Below, in pieces: positions 1-7,267 of a stretch of DNA of 11,168 nt; the first letter of the stretch is position 1; each line of letters begins with the position of its first letter. Source of the stretch: Oscillospiraceae bacterium (GTDB taxonomy: Bacteria; Bacillota; Clostridia; Oscillospirales; Oscillospiraceae); contig CACZSJ010000021.1 in assembly GCA_902783825.1 (NCBI GenBank), forward strand, positions 1-11,168, written 5' to 3'. The notes beneath the pieces were generated by a model. That model searched no databases. It saw only the letters and a program-made list of their open reading frames with translations, and was not told the DNA's origin. The position numbers were made by a program, and so were the translations under genes.

Positions 1-336
1 ACCTATCACGACTCCTGCCACCTGTGCAGAAGCCTCCATGTCACGGAAGAACAGCGTGAGCTGCTCCGCCACACCAAGGGCGTGGAATTCGTGGAAATGG
101 CCGACCATGACAACTGCTGCGGCTTCGGCGGCTCGTACTGCGTGCTGTATCCGGAGATTTCCGCACCCATCCTGGAGAACAAGATCAACCACATCAAGGA
201 ATCCGGGGCGGACGTGGTCGCGGTTGACTGCCCGGGCTGCATGATGCAGATCCGCGGCGGCCTGGACGCGAGAGACCTGGACATCAAAGTAAAGCATACT
301 GCCGAAATCATCGCGGAAAAGAGAGGCCTTGTGTAA
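1..336 (+). CDS. CCG-domain (Fe-S)-binding oxidoreductase subunit, C-terminal part (5' end outside window)
   Basis: The reading frame is open from base 1 to the TAA at 334-336 and gives the last 111 residues of a protein that starts upstream. It holds one complete cysteine-rich CCG domain: HDSCHLC (residues 3-9), NCCGFGGSYC (38-47) and DCPGCMMQI (76-84). C6, C39-C40 and C77-x-x-C80 follow the CCG pattern known to bind a [4Fe-4S] cluster or interact with quinone. Such domains end LutA/LldE (lactate), GlcF (glycolate), GlpC and HdrB-like proteins, and also ETF-linked Fe-S:menaquinone oxidoreductases. The tail IKVKHTAEI is typical of the LutA/GlcF group. The missing N-terminus, probably with ferredoxin motifs or membrane helices, prevents a precise assignment. 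The following quinone genes and fixCX favour a role in feeding electrons to menaquinone; this is inference. The next gene starts 51 bases after the stop, so co-transcription is likely. Confidence 0.85.
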   Translation, partial: TYHDSCHLCRSLHVTEEQRELLRHTKGVEFVEMADHDNCCGFGGSYCVLYPEISAPILENKINHIKESGADVVAVDCPGCMMQIRGGLDARDLDIKVKHTAEIIAEKRGLV

Positions 337-387
337 GCCTCAAAAGACTTCCGCCCTTTGGCATCGGCAGAGAACGGGAGAGGTTGT

Positions 388-1374
388 ATGAGCGAAGCAA
401 AGCGTTTGCTTTCATCGGAGCTGCCGCTGGACGCGGTGCAGGGCAAGATCCGGGAGATCACCAGGCATTCGCTGGCCGGAACCCCGGTGGGGGAAGTCCT
501 GGACGACGTGCTCGGCAATCCCGGGAAAATGCTCCGCCCCATGTTTCTGCTGCTGTGCGGCAGTCTTGGGCCGGCGTATGAAGCCCGCCTGGACCGCCTG
601 TGCATGCTGGCCGCTATGGTGGAGCTGACGCATCTGGCCTCTCTGGTTCACGACGATATCGCCGATAACGCGCAGTTTCGGCGGGGAAAGCCTTCCATTC
701 AGGGCAAGTACGGAAAATGTGCGGCGATTTACGCAGGCGACCTGCTGATTTCCCGCATCAACCTCTGGCTTGCCAAGGAGGGCATGGACGAAGCGGCACA
801 GCTGGTCTCCACAGCCATTGAGAATATGTGCTTGGGAGAGATCGGGCAGGAGCGCTGCAAGTACCGGCCGGATGTGACCCGGGAGGAATACCTGGTGAAC
901 ATCGGGGGCAAGACCGCCTCGCTTTTTCAGACGGCCTGCCTGCTGGGCGCGCGCGAAGCTGCCTGTTCGGACAAGGTCTGTGAAACCCTGTCCGCCCTTG
1001 GGCGCGAAATCGGCATTCTGTTCCAACTGCGTGACGACCTGCTGGACTTCGATTCCACGGAGGAGCAGGAGGGCAAAGAGCTGCACAAGGATTTCCGGGA
1101 TGGGATCTATACCTTGCCGGTGATCCACACGATGGGGCTTGCGGAGGGCCGAGAGGTTCTGCTGCCCCTGATGGAGCGCAGCCGCTGTGAAACGCCCAGC
1201 GAAGCGGAACTTATGCGCATGGAGGAGACGGTCAGGGCCTGCGGCGGCATCACCGCCGCCCACCAGGAGATCCGCCGGCGGGCTGACGCCTGCCTGGCGC
1301 TTCTGGACAGCCTGCCGGACTCCGGCGCCACGGACGACATGAGGGAGATGCTGTATGGACTCTGTCAAGTCTGA
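388..1374 (+). CDS. Long-chain polyprenyl diphosphate synthase (menaquinone side chain)
   Basis: This trans-polyprenyl diphosphate synthase of 328 residues condenses isopentenyl diphosphate units onto an allylic primer to make the menaquinone tail. The signature sequence GKMLRP is at residues 46-51. The first aspartate-rich motif is DDIAD (89-93), followed by RRG (98-100); the second is DDLLD (216-220), preceded by FQLR and followed by the GK..H.D...G.YTLPVI stretch (229-246). The small residues A84 and S85, just before the first motif, match the pattern of medium/long-chain enzymes such as IspB rather than FPP synthases. The exact chain length cannot be read. I chose ATG 388, preceded by GGGAGAGG at 376-383; the frame also allows TTG 358. 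No HepS-like small subunit is visible, so it may be a single-subunit enzyme. The 3' end overlaps menA by 20 bases, which implies translational coupling. Confidence 0.9.
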   Translation: MSEAKRLLSSELPLDAVQGKIREITRHSLAGTPVGEVLDDVLGNPGKMLRPMFLLLCGSLGPAYEARLDRLCMLAAMVELTHLASLVHDDIADNAQFRRGKPSIQGKYGKCAAIYAGDLLISRINLWLAKEGMDEAAQLVSTAIENMCLGEIGQERCKYRPDVTREEYLVNIGGKTASLFQTACLLGAREAACSDKVCETLSALGREIGILFQLRDDLLDFDSTEEQEGKELHKDFRDGIYTLPVIHTMGLAEGREVLLPLMERSRCETPSEAELMRMEETVRACGGITAAHQEIRRRADACLALLDSLPDSGATDDMREMLYGLCQV

Positions 1375-2305
1375 AACTGCAAGAGGATCCGGCGGCCTGA
1401 AGGCGGCTTTGCAGCTGGCTTCACCGGGCTCCTGGATCGCCTCCCTCGCTCCGGCCTTGTTCGCCTTGCTGTTTTGTGCCCTGCGAGGCTATCCCGTGGG
1501 CCTGATTCGCGGCTTGCTGCTGCTCTTGGCCTGTGTGCTGCTGCAGAGCGCGGTCAACACGTTCAACGAGTATTTTGACTTTGTCAAAGGCACCGACAGC
1601 GTGGACGACTGCCTGGAAAGAAGCGACGCGACCCTGGTCTACGGAGACGCCGATCCCAAGAACGCCTTTCTTCTGGGCTTTGTGTATCTGGCAGCAGGCG
1701 CCGTTTTCGGCTTGCTTGCCTGCCTGGGAAGAGGCCTGCTCCCTCTGCTGATCGGTGCGATCGGCATGCTGGTGGTGTGGTCCTATTCCGGCGGGCCCAA
1801 GCCCCTGTCCTACCTCCCCCTGGGAGAGTTGGTCTCCGGCCTGACCATGGGCGGCGCCATTCCTCTGGGAATTGCCGCCTGCGCCGACGGCGCGCTGCAT
1901 CCGGAAATCCTGTTTTTCAGCCTGCCGCTGATTCTCGGAATCGCGTTGATCATGATGAGCAACAACGGCTGCGATATCGAGAAGGACCGGCGCGCAGGAC
2001 GCAGAACCCTTCCGCTGCTGCTGGGAAGAGACCGCAGTCTCCGCCTCTATCGCACTCTGTGCGGGATCTGGATCGGCATGCTGTGCCTGTTTCCCATCTG
2101 GCTGACGGGCTTTGTGGGACTCTTGAGTCCGCTGCTGCTGTTCCTGCTGGGCAAGGCCGTGATTTCCCGCCTGTTTTCTCTGCGGCTTTTGCCGGGAGAG
2201 CGGATCCAGCAGATGAAGAGCGTTGTGGGCGTCAACATCCTGGGCGCGTTCGCTATGATAGCAGCCCTTGCGGCGAAGCTGATCCTGGTGGCGCTGCATG
2301 GCTGA
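1355..2305 (+). CDS. menA: MenA-like 1,4-dihydroxy-2-naphthoate polyprenyltransferase (UbiA family)
   Basis: This is an integral membrane prenyltransferase of 316 residues, a normal family length. MenA transfers the polyprenyl chain to dihydroxynaphthoate, giving demethylmenaquinone. The first metal/diphosphate motif is NEYFDFVKGTD (71-81, key N71, D75, D81). The second is NNGCDIEKD (203-211), followed by AGRRTLPLLLG (214-224). The segment YSGGPKPLSYLPLGEL (144-159) is highly characteristic of MenA. Several hydrophobic helices are evident (about 29-43, 50-66, 104-121, 127-142, 186-201 and three or so more to the end). ATG 1355 lies inside the preceding gene with GAGGGAG at 1341-1347. The stretch after motif 1 (LERSDATLVYGDAD, 88-101) departs from the MenA sequences I remember, so another UbiA-family acceptor is possible. 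The neighbouring polyprenyl synthase and MenG support MenA. Confidence 0.88.
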   Translation: MDSVKSETARGSGGLKAALQLASPGSWIASLAPALFALLFCALRGYPVGLIRGLLLLLACVLLQSAVNTFNEYFDFVKGTDSVDDCLERSDATLVYGDADPKNAFLLGFVYLAAGAVFGLLACLGRGLLPLLIGAIGMLVVWSYSGGPKPLSYLPLGELVSGLTMGGAIPLGIAACADGALHPEILFFSLPLILGIALIMMSNNGCDIEKDRRAGRRTLPLLLGRDRSLRLYRTLCGIWIGMLCLFPIWLTGFVGLLSPLLLFLLGKAVISRLFSLRLLPGERIQQMKSVVGVNILGAFAMIAALAAKLILVALHG

Positions 2306-2999
2306 GACGTCGAAGCGCAGCCGGGTATTCCGGATTTTTGAGAGCATCGCCGGGGACTATGATCGGGCCAATGCCCGCATCAGTCTTGGCCTGCACAAGA
2401 GCTGGAAGCGTATGCTGATCCACAGGCTGAGCCGATCCGCCGCCCCAGGCGGAGCCGTGCTGGACCTTTGCTGCGGCACGGGAGACATCGCCATCGCCCT
2501 GGCAGAGGCACGAAGCGATCTGCAGGTGACAGGCGTGGACTTTTCGCCTGCCATGCTTGCCAGAGCCGAGGCCCGGGGTCAGGGAATGGAAAATCTCCGT
2601 TTCCAGCGGGGCGACGCCATGTCGCTGCCCTTCCCGGATGCGTGTTTTTCAGCTGCGGCGATCTCCTTTGGCCTGCGCAACACCGAGGACTATGCCCAGG
2701 TGCTGCAGGAAATGCGGCGGGTCACGGTCAGCGGCGGACAGGTATACTGCCTGGACTCTCTTGTTCCCGACAGCAGATGGATCAGACCCTTTTACCGTTT
2801 GTATTTCAAGCATCTTATGCCCCTGCTCGGCGGCGGGCTTGCTCACCGGAGGGAGTACCTCTGGCTCAGTGAGTCCACGGAGGCGTTTCTCAGCCGCCGG
2901 GAGCTGGAGGCGCTGTTTACACGCTGCGGCCTAAGCGGCGTGGCATCCAAAACCCGGATGTTCGGCGCCTGCGCCCTGGTCTGGGGCAAGAAACCATAA
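2298..2999 (+). CDS. menG: Demethylmenaquinone methyltransferase (MenG/UbiE family)
   Basis: This is a class I SAM-dependent methyltransferase of 233 residues, typical for the family. It performs the last menaquinone step, C-methylation of demethylmenaquinone. The UbiE N-terminal signature runs from about residue 11 to 37 (FRIFESIAGDYDRAN, then SLGLHKSWK). Motif I is VLDLCCGTGD (54-63); D81 in GVDFSPAML is the acidic residue after strand 2; GDAMSLPF is at 105-112; SFGLRNTEDY (123-132) is the classic UbiE/MenG motif. The C-terminal region has EYLWLSEST (186-194), like the Y.YL..S signature. Its ATG overlaps the menA stop by eight bases (ATGGCTGA), and GGTGG at 2287-2291 may act as ribosome binding site. 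The same enzyme serves ubiquinone synthesis in Proteobacteria; pairing with MenA points to menaquinone here. Confidence 0.92.
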   Translation: MAETSKRSRVFRIFESIAGDYDRANARISLGLHKSWKRMLIHRLSRSAAPGGAVLDLCCGTGDIAIALAEARSDLQVTGVDFSPAMLARAEARGQGMENLRFQRGDAMSLPFPDACFSAAAISFGLRNTEDYAQVLQEMRRVTVSGGQVYCLDSLVPDSRWIRPFYRLYFKHLMPLLGGGLAHRREYLWLSESTEAFLSRRELEALFTRCGLSGVASKTRMFGACALVWGKKP

Positions 3000-3059
3000 A
3001 CGCATTTTCCCATTCCTGCATATCAACACGGCAGAAAAAGAATTAGAAGGAGGAAAACC

Positions 3060-4355
3060 ATGAGCGAGGAAAAATTAGACGCCATAATCGTAGGTGGCGG
3101 CCTTGCCGGATGTTCCGCGGCCATTGTCCTGGCGAAAGCGGGACTGGAGGTGCTCTTGATCGAGCGCGGTGACTACTGCGGCGCCAAGAACATGACCGGC
3201 GGACGTCTCTATGGACACAGCCTGGAAAAGATTATCCCGAATTTTGCTGAAATTGCGCCTATCGAGAGAGTTGTGAAGAAGGAGCAGGTCTCCTTGATGA
3301 CCAAGGACGGCGCGCTGGATATCGGCTACCGCTCTGCCAAGCTGAGCTCGGAGCCTGAGAATGCCTCCTACACGGTGCTGCGCGGCGAGTTTGACACTTG
3401 GCTGGCCCAGCAGGCGGAGGAAGCCGGCGCCATGCTCCTCGCCCCCATTCTGGTGGATAAGCTGCTGGTAGAGGATGGCAAGGTCGTGGGCGTTGAGGCC
3501 ACGGGCGACCAGCTGTACGCTGATGTGGTCATTCTGGCGGACGGCGTCAACTCTCTGCTGGCCCAGCAGATCGGCATGAAGCCGGAGCTGGAGCCCCATC
3601 AGGTGGCCGTCGGCGCCAAGGAAGTCATTCGCCTGGGCGAGGACGTGATCAACGAGCGCTTCGGCCTGCGCGGCAACGAAGGCGTGTCCTGGCTCTCCTG
3701 CGGCGATCCCAGCGACGGCAACTTCGGCGGCGGTCTGCTCTACACCAATAAGGACTCTGTCTCCGTTGGTGTTGTCGCCACCCTGAGCGACATTGGCCAC
3801 TCGGATCTGTCGGTACCCGAGATGCTGGATCGCTTCAAAGAGCATCCGGCCATCGCCCCCTACCTGGAGGGCGGTAAGAGCATCGAGTACTCTGCCCACC
3901 TGGTTCCCGAAGAAGGCCTGGCCATGGTGCCGGAGCTTTACCGGGACGGTGTGCTGCTCACCGGCGATGCGGCTGGCTTCTGCATCAACCTGGGTTACAC
4001 CGTGCGCGGCATGGACTTCGCCATTGAATCCGGCCGTCTGGCTGCTGAGGCTGTTCTCCGTGCCCGCGAGCTTGGCGACTTCAGCGCCCAGACCCTGTCC
4101 TACTATAAGACCCTGGTTGACAACAGCTTCATCATGCGCGATATGAAGCAGTACAAGGGCTTCCCGACGCTTCTGACCCAGCGCGCGATCTTCGAGGATC
4201 TGCCCGAGATCGCCGACGATATCGCTGGCAAGCTGTTCACCGTGGACGGCAAGCCCGGCGACAGCGTCATCATGTACGCAGTCAATCTGATCGCGAAGAG
4301 GACCAGCGCGAGAGAACTCGTGGATGGTATCACGAAGATTCTGGAGGCGTTCTGA
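3060..4355 (+). CDS. fixC: FixC-like FAD-dependent electron-transfer flavoprotein:quinone oxidoreductase
   Basis: This is a flavoprotein of 431 residues. The N-terminal FAD dinucleotide-binding fold has VGGGLAGCSAA (11-21) with an acidic strand-2 end (E36 in LLIERGDYCG), then the family-typical GAKNMTGGRLYG (41-52). The second FAD motif is TGDAAGF (301-307), followed by GYTVRGMDFAIESGRLAAE. Length and motifs match FixC, which is homologous to the flavin part of ETF-ubiquinone oxidoreductase but lacks its C-terminal Fe-S domain; that domain is the separate fixX next door. In the FixABCX system the complex takes electrons from the ETF-like FixAB and reduces quinone. fixAB is not in the window. 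Start ATG 3060 follows a strong AAGGAGG (3047-3053). A gap of 60 bases separates it from menG, with no convincing terminator. The geranylgeranyl-reductase branch of the same superfamily is the main alternative. Confidence 0.88.
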   Translation: MSEEKLDAIIVGGGLAGCSAAIVLAKAGLEVLLIERGDYCGAKNMTGGRLYGHSLEKIIPNFAEIAPIERVVKKEQVSLMTKDGALDIGYRSAKLSSEPENASYTVLRGEFDTWLAQQAEEAGAMLLAPILVDKLLVEDGKVVGVEATGDQLYADVVILADGVNSLLAQQIGMKPELEPHQVAVGAKEVIRLGEDVINERFGLRGNEGVSWLSCGDPSDGNFGGGLLYTNKDSVSVGVVATLSDIGHSDLSVPEMLDRFKEHPAIAPYLEGGKSIEYSAHLVPEEGLAMVPELYRDGVLLTGDAAGFCINLGYTVRGMDFAIESGRLAAEAVLRARELGDFSAQTLSYYKTLVDNSFIMRDMKQYKGFPTLLTQRAIFEDLPEIADDIAGKLFTVDGKPGDSVIMYAVNLIAKRTSARELVDGITKILEAF

Positions 4356-4356
4356 T

Positions 4357-4641
4357 ATGAGGAAAATGACAATTGACGACAAGTTGGGTCTCAACAAATT
4401 CAATGTGGATGAGAGCTACTCCCACATTGACGTTGACCTCGACTACAAGGACGAGGCGGAAATCCGCAAGCTGCTCCTGGCCTGCCCCGCAGAGTGCTAC
4501 AAGTACGAGGACGGCAAGCTGCTCTTTGCCCACGCGGGATGCCTTGAGTGCGGCACCTGCCGTGTGCTCTCACACGGCAAGATCGTGACCGCGTGGAGAC
4601 ATCCGAACGGCAACTTCGGCGTGCAGTTCAGACACGGCTGA
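4357..4641 (+). CDS. fixX: FixX-like ferredoxin, partner of FixC
   Basis: This is a small ferredoxin-like protein of 94 residues. Its cysteines are C43 (in ACPAECY) and C62, C65 and C68 (GCLECGTCR), the same spacing logic as the single [4Fe-4S] site of the ETF:quinone oxidoreductase C-terminal domain (one CPA cysteine, then CxxCxxC). C47 is an additional cysteine. The end, HPNGNFGVQFRHG (82-94), matches the FixX tail W+.P.G.FGV.++.G. It would carry electrons between the FixC flavin and quinone. ATG 4357 lies one base after the fixC stop, and GGAGG at 4343-4347 within fixC serves as ribosome binding site, so the two are translated as a pair. A second ATG at 4366 is possible but less well spaced. 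Confidence 0.9.
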   Translation: MRKMTIDDKLGLNKFNVDESYSHIDVDLDYKDEAEIRKLLLACPAECYKYEDGKLLFAHAGCLECGTCRVLSHGKIVTAWRHPNGNFGVQFRHG

Positions 4642-4677
4642 TCGCAAGGCCTGATTTTCTCCCAAAGTCATGGGACC

Positions 4678-4716
4678 ATGAGCCATGCCGGGTAAGTCCG
4701 ACATGGCTCATTTTAT
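4678..4716 (+). terminator. Rho-independent terminator after fixX
   Basis: A perfect 10-bp inverted repeat, ATGAGCCATG (4678-4687) and CATGGCTCAT (4702-4711), is followed by a T-rich stretch (TTTTAT, 4711-4716). The 14-base interior can add a CGG/CCG extension. It begins 36 bases after the fixX stop and should end the quinone/fix unit. Confidence 0.82.
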
Positions 4717-4794
4717 CAGGCGGCGCAACCCGTTTCGGATCGGGGCCGGAAAAGACCGGAAGGATCCGCTTCATCCATGTTTTGGAGGTATGCA

Positions 4795-5997
4795 ATGGGC
4801 AGAATCATCATTCTTACAGGCAAGGGGGGCGTGGGCAAAAGCTCCGTGGCCGCGGCGCACGCGCTGCGTTCGGCCCAGGAGGGAAAGCGCACCCTGCTTG
4901 TCAGTACGGACATGGCGCACAACCTGGGAGATATCTTCCGCTGCCAGGTGGGCGGGAAGGAGACAAAGCTGGGAGAGCAGCTCTTCGCCCTGGAGCTGGA
5001 TCCGGAGGAAATCCTGCGGCGGGAGTTCCCTGAAGCTGCGCGCGCCCTGACCAAGCTCTTTCTGGGCAGCAGCGTCGCGGAAGCGGAGGGGGAGCTGTTT
5101 ATGCTCCCGGGCTTTGAGAATCTGTTTTCCCTGCTCAGCATCGCCAGACTCTACCGGGAGGGGCGCTATGAGCGGATCATCGTGGACTGCGCGCCCACGG
5201 GAGAGACGCTTTCCCTTCTCAAGCTCCCGGAGCTGCTGTCCTGGTACATGGAGAAATTTTTCCCCGTGGGCAAGACCATGGTGCGGGTGATGTCTCCCAT
5301 TTCCAAGCTGCGGTACAAGGTGGAGCTGCCCAATCGGGACGCCATGGACGAGATCGGAAGACTCCATCAGGAGCTGGTGGCGCTGCAGGCCTTATTGAAG
5401 GACGGCGAAATCTGCACGGTGCGCCTGGTCTGCACCCCGGAAAAGATGGTGGTGGAGGAGAGCAAGCGCAGCTATATGTACCTCAACCTCTACCGCTACC
5501 AGGTGGACGGCGTGTTCATCAACCGGGTCCTGCCGCCTGCGGAGGACAATGCCTTCCTTGGCACCTGGCACGAGATCCAGCAGCGCTATCTGGAGGAGCT
5601 GCATCGGGTTTTTGCCGGCCTTCCCATTCGGGAAATTCCCTGGTATCCGGAGGATCTGCGCGGCGAGGAGGCCATTGCCCGGATGGCGGAGGATCTGCTG
5701 GCGGGCGAGGAGGACTTTTTCTCCGTGCGCTGCCAGGTGGAAAACGAGGAATATGAGAAGATCGACGGCGGATGGAGGCTCCGCCTCCGGCTGCCGGGCG
5801 CCGGCGAGGAGGACTTGTCTGTGGCCTGCTATGACTTGGATCTGGATGTGGCAGTGGGCAATCAGCTCAGGCGCATCCCCCTGCCGGACGTGCTGCGCGG
5901 AGCCAGGATGGGCAAGGCGGAAATCGTCAACGGCGTCCTGTGCGTAGACTTTCAGATGGCAGACGGAGAAGGACGAGAGGGGGCGACGGAGGCGTGA
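4795..5997 (+). CDS. arsA: ArsA/Get3-family ATPase with C-terminal HSP20-like domain (first of a tandem pair)
   Basis: This is a cytosolic SIMIBI-class ATPase of 400 residues. The deviant Walker A loop TGKGGVGKSS (8-17) has signature lysine K10 and catalytic-loop lysine K15. Switch I is DMAHNLGDIF (39-48), where the family usually has DPAHSLSDAF. Switch II is DCAPTGETLSLL (131-142). The segment VCTPEKMVVEESKRSYMYLNLY (212-233) with VDGVFINRVLP (238-248) is typical of bacterial ArsA homologues. Residues about 310-387 form a beta-rich domain (GGWRLRLRLPG, then LCVDF) like the alpha-crystallin/HSP20 domain often found at the end of these proteins. It is half the size of the plasmid ArsA with two fused halves and has no Get3-type CxxC zinc motif. 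Start ATG 4795 has GGAGG at 4784-4788; an in-frame ATG at 4777 is less likely. No arsenic gene is adjacent, so arsenite-pump energising is unproven. Confidence 0.88.
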   Translation: MGRIIILTGKGGVGKSSVAAAHALRSAQEGKRTLLVSTDMAHNLGDIFRCQVGGKETKLGEQLFALELDPEEILRREFPEAARALTKLFLGSSVAEAEGELFMLPGFENLFSLLSIARLYREGRYERIIVDCAPTGETLSLLKLPELLSWYMEKFFPVGKTMVRVMSPISKLRYKVELPNRDAMDEIGRLHQELVALQALLKDGEICTVRLVCTPEKMVVEESKRSYMYLNLYRYQVDGVFINRVLPPAEDNAFLGTWHEIQQRYLEELHRVFAGLPIREIPWYPEDLRGEEAIARMAEDLLAGEEDFFSVRCQVENEEYEKIDGGWRLRLRLPGAGEEDLSVACYDLDLDVAVGNQLRRIPLPDVLRGARMGKAEIVNGVLCVDFQMADGEGREGATEA

Positions 5998-7160
5998 GGA
6001 TCCTGATTTACACCGGAAAAGGCGGGGTTGGCAAGACCAGCATCAGCGCAGCCACGGCGCTTCGCCTGGCGAGAGCGGGGCGGCGGGTGCTGATCATGAG
6101 CACCGACCAGGCCCACAGCCTGTCGGACGCCTTTGATCGGCGCATCGGGCGGGAGATCACGCCGATTTGCCCGGGCCTGGATGCGCTGGAGATCGATCCC
6201 GGCCTGGAGAGCCGAAAAGCCTGGGGTGAGCTGCAGGATTACCTGCGGCAGATCATCGTGGATCGGGCCAACGGAGGGCTTGCGGCCGATGAGGCGCTGC
6301 TTTTTCCCGGAATGGAGGAGCTTTTCGCCCTGCTGCGGATTCTGGACGTTTACGATGCGGGGAATTACGACGTGCTGCTGGTGGACTGCGCCCCCACGGG
6401 GGAGACGCTTTCTCTCCTGCGCTATCCCGAGCGGCTGAGCGTGCTGGCCGACCGGCTGCTGCCCTCCGTGCGCTCGATGACGAAAGCCTTTGGCGGGCTG
6501 ATTTCCCGCAAGACCTCGGTGCCGAAGCCCCGGGATGCGGTGTTTGAGCAATTTGATGTGTTGGTCAAGCGTCTGGACCGACTGCAGAAGATCCTGCGGG
6601 ATCGGGCCCAGTGCTCCATGCGCATCGTTATGACGCCGGAGAGAATCGTCGTGGGAGAGGCACGCCGGGCATACACTTGGCTGCAGGAGTATGATTTCGG
6701 CGTGGACGCAGTTTTTGTCAATCGCATTTACCCTGCGGAGGCCATGCGCGGCGCCTTCCATGCCTGGCTGCAGGTGCAAGAGGAAAACCTGACCTATGCG
6801 CGGGAGAGTTTTCCGGATCAAAAGCTGTTTCTCCTTGAGCTGCAGCCCCATGAGCTGAGCAATCTGGAGGCGCTGGAAGAGGCGGCGGAAAAGCTGTACG
6901 GCGATGAGCTGCCCGATGCGGTCTATCTGCAGGAAAGCGCCCTGCGCATGGAAGACGAACAGGGGACCCGGATCCTGATCTTTCGTTTGCCCTACGCCCA
7001 GCGCCAGGAAATCGAAGTGAGGCAGGAGGGAGCGGATCTTCTGCTGAAGGTGCGCAACGAGCTGCGGCGTTTCCATTTGCCGGACAAGGCCAGTCGAAGG
7101 AAGATGAGCTCCTGGGAGTATCAGGACGGAGAATTGCGCGTCCGGATGGATTACGATTGA
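5994..7160 (+). CDS. arsA: ArsA/Get3-family ATPase with C-terminal HSP20-like domain (second of the pair)
   Basis: This is a second, clearly diverged ArsA-type ATPase of 388 residues. The P-loop is TGKGGVGKTS (7-16, signature K9, K14), switch I DQAHSLSDAF (38-47), and switch II DCAPTGETLSLL (131-142), aligning position for position with the first copy. MTPERIVVGEARRAYTWLQEY (213-233) and VDAVFVNRIYP (237-247) match the family core. The C-terminal beta domain spans about 323-386 (RILIFRLPY, LLLKVRNELRRFHLP, LRVRMDY). Cysteines C132 and C207 occupy the same positions in both copies; no CxxC is present. I chose GTG 5994, which overlaps the TGA of the first copy as GTGA; GAGAGGGGG (5975-5983) can serve as ribosome binding site. 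An in-frame GTG at 5940 would add an arginine-rich, out-of-family leader and is unlikely. The layout suggests coupled translation and possibly a heterodimer. Confidence 0.88.
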   Translation: MRILIYTGKGGVGKTSISAATALRLARAGRRVLIMSTDQAHSLSDAFDRRIGREITPICPGLDALEIDPGLESRKAWGELQDYLRQIIVDRANGGLAADEALLFPGMEELFALLRILDVYDAGNYDVLLVDCAPTGETLSLLRYPERLSVLADRLLPSVRSMTKAFGGLISRKTSVPKPRDAVFEQFDVLVKRLDRLQKILRDRAQCSMRIVMTPERIVVGEARRAYTWLQEYDFGVDAVFVNRIYPAEAMRGAFHAWLQVQEENLTYARESFPDQKLFLLELQPHELSNLEALEEAAEKLYGDELPDAVYLQESALRMEDEQGTRILIFRLPYAQRQEIEVRQEGADLLLKVRNELRRFHLPDKASRRKMSSWEYQDGELRVRMDYD

Positions 7161-7170
7161 TCCACCCACG

Positions 7171-7211
7171 AAAACAGCGAGGTGGCTGCAAAACAGCCGC
7201 CTCGCTGTTTT
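7171..7211 (+). terminator. Strong rho-independent terminator after the ArsA pair
   Basis: An 18-bp stem (arms 7171-7188 and 7194-7211, one G-T wobble) encloses the five-base loop CAAAA. The stem begins with AAAA and ends in TTTT, so it could work in both directions. It starts ten bases after the second arsA stop. Confidence 0.93.
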
Positions 7212-7267
7212 GCACAAAAAACAAAGTGTGGTTTTAGTGATTTGTAGAGTTTTTGCTTGAAAAACAC

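Noticed and set aside
412..1368. Long minus-strand open frame of 318 codons opposite the polyprenyl synthase gene.
   Set aside because: It mirrors a strongly supported gene, its product is rich in Q, H, R and A with no recognisable motif, and GC-rich codon use makes such antisense frames common.
3075..4403. Minus-strand open frame of 442 codons opposite fixC.
   Set aside because: It is a shadow of the FAD-binding protein on the + strand. No motif or convincing start signal is visible.
4736..4768. Possible hairpin CGGATC...CCGG-AAAAGA-CCGG...GATCCG ahead of the first arsA.
   Set aside because: It has two short stems broken by an internal loop and no T-run. It is too weak to call an element, and no clear promoter could be placed in 4717-4794 either.
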